A stretch of DNA of 64,000 bases from Campylorhamphus procurvoides. Lineage: Eukaryota > Chordata > Aves > Passeriformes > Dendrocolaptidae. Shown one piece after another: positions 12,627 to 21,553 of the stretch. Each line of letters opens with the position of its first letter. Within the stretch, counting starts at the first letter, position 1. A model generated the notes under the pieces. It saw only the letters and a list, made by a program, of their open reading frames with translations, was not told the DNA's origin and searched no databases. The DNA lies in NCBI GenBank assembly GCA_013396655.1, contig WBMV01002647.1, forward strand, positions 191,414 to 255,413, read 5' to 3'. Position numbers and translations under genes: made by a program.

Positions 12627-13761
12627 TCAGGGGTTGAGATAACAACAGATCTGCCCAGATGGGGTTGGAAACAAATTTGATCTAAGCAACTGTTGTATTA
12701 GATATAGAGCCACTGGTCACAATCCTTCTTGGTTTGTTCACGTGGGTGTGGTGCCTAACCCTATATATGTTTCCATATGTTCCAAGGATGGTGCTCTTTT
12801 GTAGAGGAGGGATAAGGATCAGGATTGCTTTATTGATGTGCTGTGGGATATGAGTTTATGACATGATGACATCAAGGGCAATGAGGGTCATTTAGGATGT
12901 GTGCTGCTCTCCTATTCTTACCCCAGGCACTACCTTTGGGAGCCCATACACAGTCTATGGGGGAAAACAGGGAAGGATGATTTTCCCCAGCTTTTCACCC
13001 CCTTATCCTCCTTCAGGCCTGTTACAACAGCTTTTGAGAATTCTGAATTTGCCTTGGATGTTAAGGAAAGCATGCTCTTGTTCCTAGGTCTGCCAGGTCT
13101 TCTCAGTGTGGTCCACACCATGTCCAGAGTTACAAAGGAGATTTTTAGGAAGGCTTTTCAGAGATCTACCCTGAGAGTTGATAGTCATGAGTGGCATGGA
13201 ATGTGGGAGGGCATGGGCCAGTATTTGGAAGACTTCTCTTCACCAGTGGTTTGGAAGTTCACACCTAAATAACTACAGGACCCTGTTAAAATGAAAAAAT
13301 ATGTGAAAGAAAAATGCTGTGGCAGCTCTAGAAAGAGGTGAAATTATGCAACATGGTGGGCCCTGGCTGCTATTTACCAGACACTGCTAATCACTAGACA
13401 GCACGCTCAGCAGGAGGAGCAGGAAAGCAGACCAACAGGCACTATAGCCACTCAAACTGCAGTTGAAACAGAACAACCCATACTAGTAGCAGTAGCCCCT
13501 GTACAGAAGAAGAATTCCAATACCAACTGAGTTTGCTTAGCAAAGGATGAAGAGGAAGCAGGGACCTCAGAACAGGAGGAAAAGGCAGGGCCAGAGATAA
13601 TTACTCAATCCCTATCCCTGGGTGAGCTGTGAGGCATGTGAAAAGATTTCAGCCTCCAGTCAGGTGAGCCTCTGGTGACCTGGCTGCTCCAATGCTGGGA
13701 TATCACAGCCAGTGGTGTGACGCTAGCTGGTAGTCAAGCAACTGGAATCCCTATCCCAGAA
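12627..13761 (+). pseudogene. Degraded leader and gag remnant of the old provirus, first part
   Basis: By position, between primer site and pol, this is leader and gag. A 123-codon open frame at 12901-13272 is the longest surviving piece and overlaps a 62-codon frame in another register, as expected of frameshifted decay. I see no matrix, capsid or zinc-knuckle signature. The remnant is cut at 13762 by the younger provirus and resumes at 22060. Confidence 0.5.
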
Positions 13762-13767
13762 TGTAGG

Positions 13768-14352
13768 TGTGGGGATTAGGGAATCTTACCAGATGTGGCG
13801 GAGAAATAGAAGTCCGGAGAAGACCGAATCAGAAGCGGAGACGGCGGTTTGAAGACAGTTGGGGAGCGAAAGAAGACAACAAAAAGAAGACCCACTAGTT
13901 ATTTAGTTAATTGTTAGACAGTTTTGTATTGTATTAGATTAGAAGCAGAATAGGCATAATTCCGATTGTTTTGATTGGTTTGTACCCCAGTTTTCTCCCC
14001 CGTTACACCTTCCTATTGGTTGATAAGTTCCCGGGTTCGGGTATGGCTCCCATTGGTCCCCGGTCGCCCTAGGCAATGGCATGAAGTCCATAGCCAAATA
14101 GGGCTGACCACTCCCCTAGTCCTTCCCATTTCCACTCCCCTTAGGCGGAGTTCTTCTCCCTCACCCTATTGCATGCCAGACCCTCTTGTCAATCCCTCAG
14201 ATCCACCCCTTTTTCTAGACCTTTCCATCCCGGGCTCTATATAAGCTGATGTTCTGCTGAATAAAGTGCTGGTAGCTGGCTGTCAGCCATTTTCTCTTAA
14301 CCTGCGTTGAGTCATCCTTCTCTCCTTTCCCTCAACGGGTCTGCGACGCGCA
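13768..14352 (+). repeat. 5' LTR of the young provirus
   Basis: It starts TGTGGGGATT and ends GCGACGCGCA. It is 585 bp, the same length as the 3' LTR, with three substitutions between them. It is C/T-rich and CpG-bearing. The last residues of env are encoded in the corresponding start of the 3' copy. Confidence 0.95.
13974..14265 (+). promoter_or_regulatory. U3 promoter: three inverted CCAAT boxes, TATA box, poly(A) signal
   Basis: ATTGG (reverse of CCAAT, the NF-Y core) occurs at 13974-13978, 14015-14019 and 14052-14056, spaced 41 and 37 bp. TATATAA is at 14238-14244 and AATAAA at 14260-14265. A start site about 30 bp after the TATA box would fall at roughly 14266-14272, so the poly(A) signal would lie in U3 and be present only at transcript 3' ends. 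Binding by NF-Y is inferred from the motif. The 3' LTR repeats all these at +7701. Confidence 0.75.
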
Positions 14353-14354
14353 TC

Positions 14355-14372
14355 TGGCGCCCGAACAGGGAC
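14355..14372 (+). promoter_or_regulatory. Primer-binding site, tRNA-Lys3 type, exact
   Basis: TGGCGCCCGAACAGGGAC follows the LTR end by two bases and matches the tRNA-Lys3 type primer site used by lentiviruses and MMTV at all 18 positions. Alpharetroviruses use tRNA-Trp, so the primer sets this element apart from that genus despite its env. Confidence 0.95.
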
Positions 14373-14738
14373 CCTGAAGTGGTATCCCTGATTCTTCTTA
14401 TTCGACCGTGAGTGGAGAAGAGCTCCTCACACTCCGGTCTTCGCTGATCTCCTCTTGCGGAAGAGTCGCCAAAAGCCACCCAGCGATCTCGCTGAGTGGT
14501 GCCGACTACGACGAGCCAGCAGCACCTCCGAGAGCATGACCCCGGTGCAGAGATCCCTGCGGCGTTGAGATCGTCATCGGCTTCAGCTCGCCTGAGGATC
14601 CGGATCCGTCGGGGAGAAGGTGAGCCGCAAGAGAAGACAAACATTCCCTAACCTTCCAGAGCCCTTTACCCGAATCACAGTTACTTCCCTAGTTATATAG
14701 TTTTATTCGCCCAGTTCTACTGTTAATCTCGTTCCATA
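14373..14738 (+). other. Untranslated leader with a strong splice donor
   Basis: About 366 bases between primer site and gag start. GAAG|GTGAGC at 14616-14625 (GT at 14620-14621) is a near-consensus 5' splice site and the likely donor for the spliced env message. The packaging signal would be expected here, but I cannot identify it from primary sequence. An open frame on the other strand is chance. Confidence 0.65.
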
Positions 14739-16847
14739 ATGGGCATTTTTTCATGCCTAAATTGTTGTGGGTCGAAATCCCGAATTATCTATCAAGATTT
14801 AAAATTTTACTTAAGACGTAACTCCCATCCCATTCAAAAAGAATCACTGAAATACTTAGCCGAATGGATAGCCGAAAATAACAAAACCGTAAACTATCCA
14901 ATTACATACAAAGAATGGGATGAGCTTGGATTCGACCTGTGGGACCAGTCCCATAACAAGAACAAGACACTGGCCTGGAGGGCACTAGCAGCCTGGGACA
15001 TGATTTTGCATGTCCTACCCTTGCCTGCACCCATTACACCCGACGTGCCACACGACCCCCCTCACGCGGTTCGTTTGGTGGCGGGAAACGCCTACAGACA
15101 ACAGGGACAGCCTGCGCGACAAAATGGCGTCGGGACCCCTCAGGGACATGCTGAATCACCCTCGCAAAATGGCGGCCAAGCCTCGCCTCAAGTTATGTCA
15201 CCAAATGAACGAGGCTGCTCCTCTGACATGATAACCACACCCCCTGTAGTCAACGTCACTCTCCAAAAGGCGGAGACTTCAGCCCCACCCCCTACCACCA
15301 GTGACATCACCAAGGGGTGGGAACAGCTAGACCATGTGATCAAGGCTATGCTAGACTTGAGTCACATGTTGGAGGACCGGAAGCAAGATGGCGGCGCCCA
15401 TCAGCCGCCACTTCCGGCCCAAGATGGCTGCCCCCAGAGTAACACACTTCCGCCCGACAACCATAAACATCCGGTCCAAGATGGCCGCGCCCTTGTGCAG
15501 GCCCCGCCGACAGTCAATCAACACGAAGTCCCGAAACCCCTAGTATCTCCAGTTGATCCCTACCTAGACACCTTACCGCTAGATCCCACAGCCCCTCCTG
15601 ATCCAGCAGAAGCCAGGTATGAAGAGATCAGAAGAAGAACAGAAGACGACGGAAATCTAGATCTAGTTTCTGCGTTCCCAGTGTTTTACGATCCAGGAAA
15701 ACCACCTGCCTGGGAACCATTGAGCTACCCTTACATGAAAGATCTCCGTAAGGCAGTAGTAGAATGCGGCATAGCAGCCCCTTACACCCTAAACGTACTG
15801 AAAAATTTCTTTGATGCGTATACCCTAATACGTAGAGACATCGATGTCATCACCAGAGCCATACTAAATTCATTAGAACATTCGACCTTTATGGACGAAT
15901 GGAGGCTACTAGTAAAGAGGTATATAGAAAATAATTACAGAACCCAAGGCACGCCATTAACCCATATAATGGACAGATTCATGGGCACAGGTTTGTTTAT
16001 GGACACAGCGCGGCAAACACGCACCCCTCAGCACGAGCTGAACATCACGAAACAACTCGCATACCAAGCTCTCACTGTTGTCGCTTCAAATACTTCAATC
16101 ACTTCCTCATACACAAAAATCTTCCAAGAAGGGAATGAGCCATTTACTAAGTATGCTGAGAGGCTCAAAGATTCCATCAACAAGCAGGTAGCCAATCCGA
16201 AGATGCAAGACGAACTCTTTAGAAGGATAATAATAGAAAACGCCAATGAGGATTGCCAACCTATCCTCCAAGCACTGAAAGACCCTACAGTCACTGAAAT
16301 GATAAAAGCGTGCCGAAACGTCAACACAGTCGCGCACAAGAAACAGGCCAGAGTAGAATCATTGAAAGAGGCTTTTGTGGCCTCCGCTCAAATACAAGCA
16401 GATTCTAACAAACATCTAGTAGAAGCGATACAAGATAGCCAATATACGATAGCAGACCAGATAGTTAACATCGCACAGCAAGTCCAAGGAGTAGCCGATG
16501 GAGTTTCCAAAGAAGTGTCTGAGTTTAAAGATTTTGTGAAAATAGGACCTTGCCTACATTGCAAAGGATTAGGCCACCTAATAAAAGACTGCCCGCACAA
16601 ACAATCACGCTCACCGCCTCCTAACACGCCATGTCCAAGATGCGGCAAGGGCTACCACTGGGCGCGACAATGTCAGTCCAAATATAATGTAGAAGGGAAA
16701 CTAATATCACCCAGTTCTTCCCCCAAACCATCAGAAGGTCCAAAATCAGGAAACGGAGCTGCGAGCGCTCGGGGAAGCGCGACGACAACAAATCTTCCCC
16801 AGTGCCCGTGGTACTCCCCAAAACTGAAAACTTTAAAAGAGGAGTAA
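14739..16847 (+). CDS. gag: Gag polyprotein, 702 aa, open
   Basis: The frame encodes the structural polyprotein. The start ATG is followed by Gly2 and a Cys-rich N terminus (MGIFSC), a myristoylation-type signal for membrane targeting. A basic and Trp-rich matrix region follows, then a Pro-rich variable region (about residues 85-290) with five QDG/QNG tripeptides. The capsid region has a major homology region near residues 463-485 (GNEPFTKYAERL). Two CX2CX4HX4C zinc knuckles lie at residues 605-618 and 632-645 in nucleocapsid. The reading frame ends at TAA 16845-16847, seven bases after a slippery heptamer. The absence of stops over 702 codons fits a young insertion. The Pro-rich region doubles as a YY1/ETS-like motif cluster in the DNA. 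Confidence 0.95.
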   Translation: MGIFSCLNCCGSKSRIIYQDLKFYLRRNSHPIQKESLKYLAEWIAENNKTVNYPITYKEWDELGFDLWDQSHNKNKTLAWRALAAWDMILHVLPLPAPITPDVPHDPPHAVRLVAGNAYRQQGQPARQNGVGTPQGHAESPSQNGGQASPQVMSPNERGCSSDMITTPPVVNVTLQKAETSAPPPTTSDITKGWEQLDHVIKAMLDLSHMLEDRKQDGGAHQPPLPAQDGCPQSNTLPPDNHKHPVQDGRALVQAPPTVNQHEVPKPLVSPVDPYLDTLPLDPTAPPDPAEARYEEIRRRTEDDGNLDLVSAFPVFYDPGKPPAWEPLSYPYMKDLRKAVVECGIAAPYTLNVLKNFFDAYTLIRRDIDVITRAILNSLEHSTFMDEWRLLVKRYIENNYRTQGTPLTHIMDRFMGTGLFMDTARQTRTPQHELNITKQLAYQALTVVASNTSITSSYTKIFQEGNEPFTKYAERLKDSINKQVANPKMQDELFRRIIIENANEDCQPILQALKDPTVTEMIKACRNVNTVAHKKQARVESLKEAFVASAQIQADSNKHLVEAIQDSQYTIADQIVNIAQQVQGVADGVSKEVSEFKDFVKIGPCLHCKGLGHLIKDCPHKQSRSPPPNTPCPRCGKGYHWARQCQSKYNVEGKLISPSSSPKPSEGPKSGNGAASARGSATTTNLPQCPWYSPKLKTLKEE
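15121..15488 (+). promoter_or_regulatory. Cluster of five YY1-like motifs with ETS-like neighbours inside gag
   Basis: AAAATGGCG at 15121-15129, AAAATGGCGGC at 15166-15176, CAAGATGGCGGC at 15384-15395, CAAGATGGCTGC at 15420-15431 and CAAGATGGCCGC at 15477-15488 all match or nearly match the YY1 core (AAnATGGCGGC). Adjacent sequences ACCGGAAG (just before 15384), CACTTCCGG (just before 15420), ACTTCCG (about 15446) and CATCCGG (just before 15477) resemble ETS/GABP sites. In protein the same DNA encodes repeated QDG/QNG tripeptides, so the repeats may also reflect protein duplication. Function is inference. Confidence 0.55.
16832..16838 (+). promoter_or_regulatory. Gag-Pro -1 frameshift heptamer TTTAAAA
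   Basis: T TTA AAA is correctly phased to the gag frame (codons 16833-16835 and 16836-16838) and follows the X XXY YYZ rule. It lies seven bases before the gag stop. A -1 slip joins the frame that runs into the protease. The downstream structure was not computed. Confidence 0.85.
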
Positions 16848-17515
16848 CTTCTTTTTATTTGCAGCTTACTTCATCAGTTTTGTTAGATTCTTGTTCACCT
16901 ACCCAGGTTGATACCGAGTTTTGTTCTGACCCTCCAGTTTCTTCTTTTACAGGCTTGATTCTCTCCCATCCAGATTTGACAGACGAAGGGGCACAAGTTG
17001 TCCCGTTCGTGACCCAAATACTTTGCGATTCACCTATTACTGTTTCGTTATTAACAGGATCTCCTCCAGTATTCATCTCGACAGGGAAGCAAATCACGGA
17101 GGTCGTTCCCCTAGACTTGCTGACATGCCATGACAGTACCATCCAGAATGATACTAGCGTGCAGGTAATGTGGGCACAACCTGTTTCACGCCACCATCCT
17201 ACACTCCAGTGCTCCATTTATCATTCCGGCGACCGCAACCCAATTCCGGTCTTAGGGTTGATAGACACTGGCGCTGATGTCACCATCATTGCGCAGCAGG
17301 ACTGGCCTAAGCACTGGAAACTAAAGTCTCATCCTAATCACATCACTGGGGTGGGAGGATCTCTAGCAACTCAAATTAGTGAAAATTTAATATCGATAAT
17401 CGGACCTGATCATAAACTGGCAACAACATTCCCGTTCGTTCTCCCCGTACCCATGACGCTATGCGGTAGGGACGTATTAAGCCAATGGAGTTTCTCCCTT
17501 TCTACAAATTTGTAA
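16838..17515 (+). CDS. pro: Protease (with a possible dUTPase-like N-terminal part), open
   Basis: This frame is -1 to gag and is entered by slippage; an internal ATG at 16802 lies inside gag and need not be used. The aspartic protease signature IDTGADVTI has its catalytic D-T-G at 17264-17272, followed by the GGRDVL-like C-terminal motif (CGRDVL). The protease would act as a dimer to cleave Gag and Gag-Pro-Pol. The 130 or so residues ahead of it include a stretch (about 16955-17105) whose pattern of hydrophobic strands and Gly turns is reminiscent of a dUTPase C-terminal half, placed as in betaretroviruses. No clear dUTPase catalytic motifs remain, so that call is tentative. The frame ends at TAA 17513-17515 directly after a second slippery heptamer. 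Confidence 0.88.
   Translation, partial: RGVTSFYLQLTSSVLLDSCSPTQVDTEFCSDPPVSSFTGLILSHPDLTDEGAQVVPFVTQILCDSPITVSLLTGSPPVFISTGKQITEVVPLDLLTCHDSTIQNDTSVQVMWAQPVSRHHPTLQCSIYHSGDRNPIPVLGLIDTGADVTIIAQQDWPKHWKLKSHPNHITGVGGSLATQISENLISIIGPDHKLATTFPFVLPVPMTLCGRDVLSQWSFSLSTNL
17506..17512 (+). promoter_or_regulatory. Pro-Pol -1 frameshift heptamer AAATTTG
   Basis: A AAT TTG is phased to the protease frame (codons 17507-17509 and 17510-17512) and sits immediately before its stop codon. A -1 slip leads directly into the reverse transcriptase frame. RSV uses the close relative AAATTTA. Its efficiency cannot be judged from sequence. Confidence 0.75.
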
Positions 17516-20138
17516 CATCGGCCACTGACGAGCAGCTTACCCCTGCCCTAACTTGGCTCACCGATGAGCCAGTTTGGGTAGATCAGTGGCCTTTGAGGGG
17601 AGAGAAGCTGCATTCTCTTAATAATCTTGTCCACGAACAGCTGGAGAAGAAACATATCATTCCATCCACCAGTCCATGGAATTCTCCAGTCTTCATGGTC
17701 AAGAAAAAGAACGGAAATTGGCGATTAGTCCATGACCTCAGAAAAATCAATGCGGTCATCGAGCCTATGGGGGCAGTTCAACCAGGCATGCCCTCGCCCA
17801 GCATGATCCCCCAAGGCTCCCAAATTAAGGTCATAGACATCAAAGACTGTTTTTTTCAAATTCCTCTAAACGCTAGAGATTCTCCACGTTTTGCCTTTTC
17901 CGTGCCATCAGTTAACGTGCCGGAACCGGCAAAACGATACCAATGGACGGTGTTACCCCAGGGCATGAGATACTCTCCTACGATTTGCCAGAACGTGATA
18001 GTGCAGTTGCTATCGGCCGTGAGGAGAGCATTCCCTGAAGTAATAATATATCATTACATGGACGATATTCTCTTAGCATCATCAGACCCAAATTTGCTCA
18101 ATTTGGCTACCGATTCAACCATTAAAATTCTACACGCCAATAATTTTGAGATCTCCCCCGAGAAAATTCAATCTACCGCCCCTTGGCAGTACCTCGGGTG
18201 GAAGATCTCCGAAAAGACAATCAGACCAGCAAGTTTCCTTAAATTCAAATATTAAGACACTAAATGAGTTACAGTCACTGTTAGGATCAATAAATTGGAT
18301 ACGACCGAATCTAGGTCTTTCAAATGACGACCTCCAGCCACTGTTTACGTTGTTGAAGGGAAACCCAAACCTTAATTCCCATTGAGAACTCACCAGCGAA
18401 GCCCAAGACACGCTCCAACTAGTTAATCGCAAGCTGCAATCCCCGATGACAACTAGAAAAATACCAGATGTTCCACCGGTAGTTTTCATTTTCAGGGGAA
18501 AAACACAACCTTTTGCGGCCATAGGGCAAATCAACACCAACTCGCCCATTTCCAAGAGCGCTGTTGTCTGGGAGTGGGTCTTTCTTCACAACCAGTTCCC
18601 AAAAACAGTAACTTGCCTGCCTGAGATGATATCCCAGCTCTGTCACAAGACCAGGCTTAGGACGTGGGAGCTTACAGGAGAAGATCCTCACACCATTTAT
18701 TTTCCTTTCACGAATAAATCCTTCCAGACATTACTTCAATCATCCGACGACTTTCAGTTTGCCCTTGCTGACTTCACTGGAAAATTGTCTATTCACTTAC
18801 CCAAAGTTCCGCTGCTTCAGTTCATATCTAACGTCCAATTATACCCTGACTTCATGTATTCTTCCACTCCTCTTTCCAATGCTATGACAGTGTTTACCGA
18901 CGGATCGGGAAAATCGAAAAAAGCTGTAGTGTGCTGGAAGGTAGGAGAAGCCTGGCAGAGTGACGTGCATACTGCCGAACACTCCCCTCAGTTGGTCGAG
19001 CTCTCCGCAGTATGCAGAGCCTTTATTTCCTGGAAATCTCAACATCATTTCTGACTCGCATTACGTAGTAGGAATCGTCCAGTGGATAGAGTACGCCAGT
19101 CTAAAAGAAGTATCCAACCCTCTCCTGGCATCGCTTCTCAAGACCCTTTCTAGAGAAATTCATTCCCGCACTAACAAATTTTTCATCTGCCATACCAGGT
19201 CGCACACGCACCTACCAGGACCAATAGCTGAGGGAAATTCAGTCGCGGACTTGTTGGTAAGTGCAGCTGTCGTCCCTAATCGTGTGGAGCAGGCTCGCCT
19301 CTCCCATGATTTTTTCCATCAGGGGGCCAAAGCTCTAAGAAAGAGCTTTGGCTTGACACAATCCCAGGCACGAGCGATCGTCTCAGCCTGTGGAGACTCC
19401 CAACAAGTCGCCCCGCTAGCTCCTGGCGGTGAGAACCCCAGAGGGCTTCGTGCATGCCAAGTATGGCAGATGGATGTCACCCAATTCGGCCCTTTTGGAA
19501 AACTAAAATATATACATGTTTTGATTGATACCTTTCCTGGCCTTATAGTGGCAACTGCGCACACTGGCGAGAAAGCCAAAGACGTAAAAAGACATCTCTC
19601 GTCTGCTTTTGCCATTATGGGAGTCCCAGAAAAGATAAAGACCAACAATGGCCCCGCTTATACGTCCAATTCAATAAAAATCTTTTTAGATATGTGGGGA
19701 GTGAAACATGTCACCGGCATTCCTCACTCATCAACTGGACAAGCCATTGTCGAGAGAGCCCACAAAACATTAAAGAATATGCTCATTAAACAAAGAAGGG
19801 GGAATACAGGTCTATCCCCTCATGAGCAATTAAATAAGGCTCTCTATGTCCTAAATTTTTTGAACGGATTAGATGAACACAACCTATCACCAGTAGAAAA
19901 GCATTTCGGCCCTAAAAGAGACCTGCAAAATTCTGGCGCCAAAGTACTTTATAAAAACTTAGAATCAGGCCAATGGGAAGGTCCCTTTCCTATAGTCACA
20001 TGGGGAAGGGGCTATGCTTGTCTTTTGACAGAGAGTGGTCCGAGATGGGTGCCAGCGAGACTCGTAGGGCCCTTCTTGTCATCTTCGCCGTCATCGCTAT
20101 CTCCTCCACTGGGTGATCCCGCCCGCGCAACAGACTGA
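17512..20138 (+). pseudogene. pol: Pol (reverse transcriptase, RNase H, integrase), broken
   Basis: Pol copies RNA to DNA and integrates it. The RT part is at 17512-18255 with YMDD at 18055-18066 and the LPQGM motif upstream. RNase H has a catalytic Asp at 18899-18901 (FTDGSG) and a later ISDS motif. Integrase has HHCC-type and D-D-E signatures, with the first Asp at 19473-19475 and Glu at 19752-19754. Breaks: the frame changes by net +1 near 18216-18245, TGA occurs at 18383-18385, and the frame changes by net +1 again near 19025-19045. Missense: the second integrase catalytic position (19644-19646) reads Asn instead of Asp, and the last zinc-binding Cys (19398-19400) reads Ser. The last frame ends at 20138 and overlaps the env start. 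Either change in integrase alone should abolish or impair its function. Confidence 0.93.
19985..20044 (+). promoter_or_regulatory. Candidate env splice acceptors
   Basis: Two pyrimidine tracts end in AG upstream of the env ATG: CCCTTTCCTATAG ending at 19995 and TTGTCTTTTGACAG ending at 20031. Either could pair with the donor at 14620 to make subgenomic env mRNA. The second is 13 bases from the ATG at 20045. Confidence 0.5.
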
Positions 20139-21553
20139 TACCCTCAAGAATAATCAAAAATCAAAACATCCAATTAGAAAAACAAAAATTGGCTAAAGTA
20201 TCTGAGCAGAGAAATTCCAATTCGGCCTCCGAATTGTACCATGGGAACATTTGGGTCCAGCTCGCAGATATGATGGGAAAGGATAACCTGTGCCTCTCGG
20301 TGACAGACCCAGGAGATCCTTTCCGATCATGTCTTGTTGGGGTTCCCTGGTGCCAAACTCAGTGGCAGCAGTACCTTGGGAACTACACCCCCTACTGCGA
20401 CACAATGTCCCACGAGTACGCGCATTTCTCGAGGTGTTACAGCCAGGGCACACTACCACCGTACTGGCCACGACCTCCACGTCAGGCCGCAGAATTCTCC
20501 TTTCCGAGAGAACCATTCCAGGACGTAAAGATTAAAGGCTCCCTTCCAGCCCCTTTCTGTTTCTATTTCACTTTTAGAACCAGATCATTCCCCCCTTCAT
20601 ACATAGATGTCAGTCTGACTTTTAAGTCCAATTATTCCAATTTCGACTCTTGGTGTCACCGAAATTTAGACATAATAACCCAGTTCGTTTCCCCACTCAA
20701 GAATGTCAACTTACCGAACAACTCTTTCCTTATCTGTGGGAACCGAATGTGGAAGGGCATTCCTGCTGGCGCCCATGGAGGCCCTTGCACATTCGGGCAG
20801 CTAACCATCCTGACCCCAGATAAGAGAATCGCCAGTCAGCTTCTCCAGGCGAACAAAGGACAGCATCTCCGCCCACGCCGAGACACCGCCATCCCAGCCC
20901 TTCCTTTCAGTGAGTCGTGCGATTCAGTAATCCATTACTGGACAGCCACACAGGACATTTTAGGGTCCATATTCGCACCGATTGGCACTTCTCACGCATT
21001 AAAATTAATTAACAAATTAGGCTGTTGGGTGTCCAAGGAGGTAAATGCCACTTCGGCAGCCTTGGACGGGTTGCTTTCAGATACTGATACCTTAAGGAAA
21101 GCGACCCTGCAGAACCGCGCGGCCATTGACTACCTCCTCCTGATCAATGGGCATGGGTGCGATGAGTTTGAGGGGATGTGTTGCCTCAACCTCTCCACCC
21201 AGTCCAGATCCATACATCAGCCAATTAATGATCTCAGGGGGCTAGTCAATGAACTGAAAGTGAAAGACCAGAATAAACCCACCGAATTCTGGGATTGGTT
21301 CCCTAATCTAGGCATCTCCCAGGGGCTAAAAAGGCTTTTTGTTCTGTTAATTTTGGGGATTATCATTATTGGCATAGTAATCGTCCTAATTTCTTGTGCT
21401 TTATTTTGTATTAAGAGTTTCTGTGTTAAAAGTCTCACAGCCCTCTTCTTAAACAAAGAAGGGGGAGATGTGGGGATTAGGGAATCTTACCAGATGTGGC
21501 GGAGAAATAGAAGTCCGGAGAAGACCGAATCAGAAGCGGAGACGGCGGTTTGA
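20045..21553 (+). pseudogene. env: Env glycoprotein, alpharetrovirus-like, with early stop
   Basis: The ATG at 20045 opens a signal-peptide-like stretch (RR then a hydrophobic core ALLVIFAVIAI) that overlaps the pol end. An in-frame TGA at 20114-20116 cuts it. The same frame is then open from 20117 to TGA 21551-21553 with no usable ATG near its start. Surface subunit: many cysteines and N-glycosylation motifs, no CXXC of the gamma type seen. Furin-type site RPRR at 20870-20881. Transmembrane subunit: cysteines at 20918-20920 and 21023-21025 enclose an internal fusion-loop-like segment 34 residues long, close to the ASLV arrangement. The CX6CC motif is at 21158-21184 and a hydrophobic anchor at about 21332-21412. 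The last 28 codons lie within the 3' LTR. The role, entry by receptor binding and fusion, is from the family. As it stands the frame lacks a continuous signal peptide and start. Confidence 0.9.
21455..21468 (+). promoter_or_regulatory. Polypurine tract of the young provirus
   Basis: AAAGAAGGGGGAGA directly abuts the TG of the 3' LTR, the place of plus-strand priming. It lies inside the env reading frame. Confidence 0.92.

Noticed and set aside
13975..14244. An 89-codon open frame in U3, present in both LTRs, reminiscent of the MMTV LTR gene
   Set aside because: It begins at TTG rather than ATG, is Pro/Ser-rich low-complexity sequence over promoter motifs, and is far shorter than the MMTV LTR product.
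14312..14644. A 110-codon minus-strand frame over the LTR end and leader
   Set aside because: It is antisense to the primer site and splice donor, with no signature; chance.
20189..20191. Env starting at this codon
   Set aside because: It is TTG. The frame is open upstream to 20117 and the plausible initiator is the ATG at 20045, before the stop.
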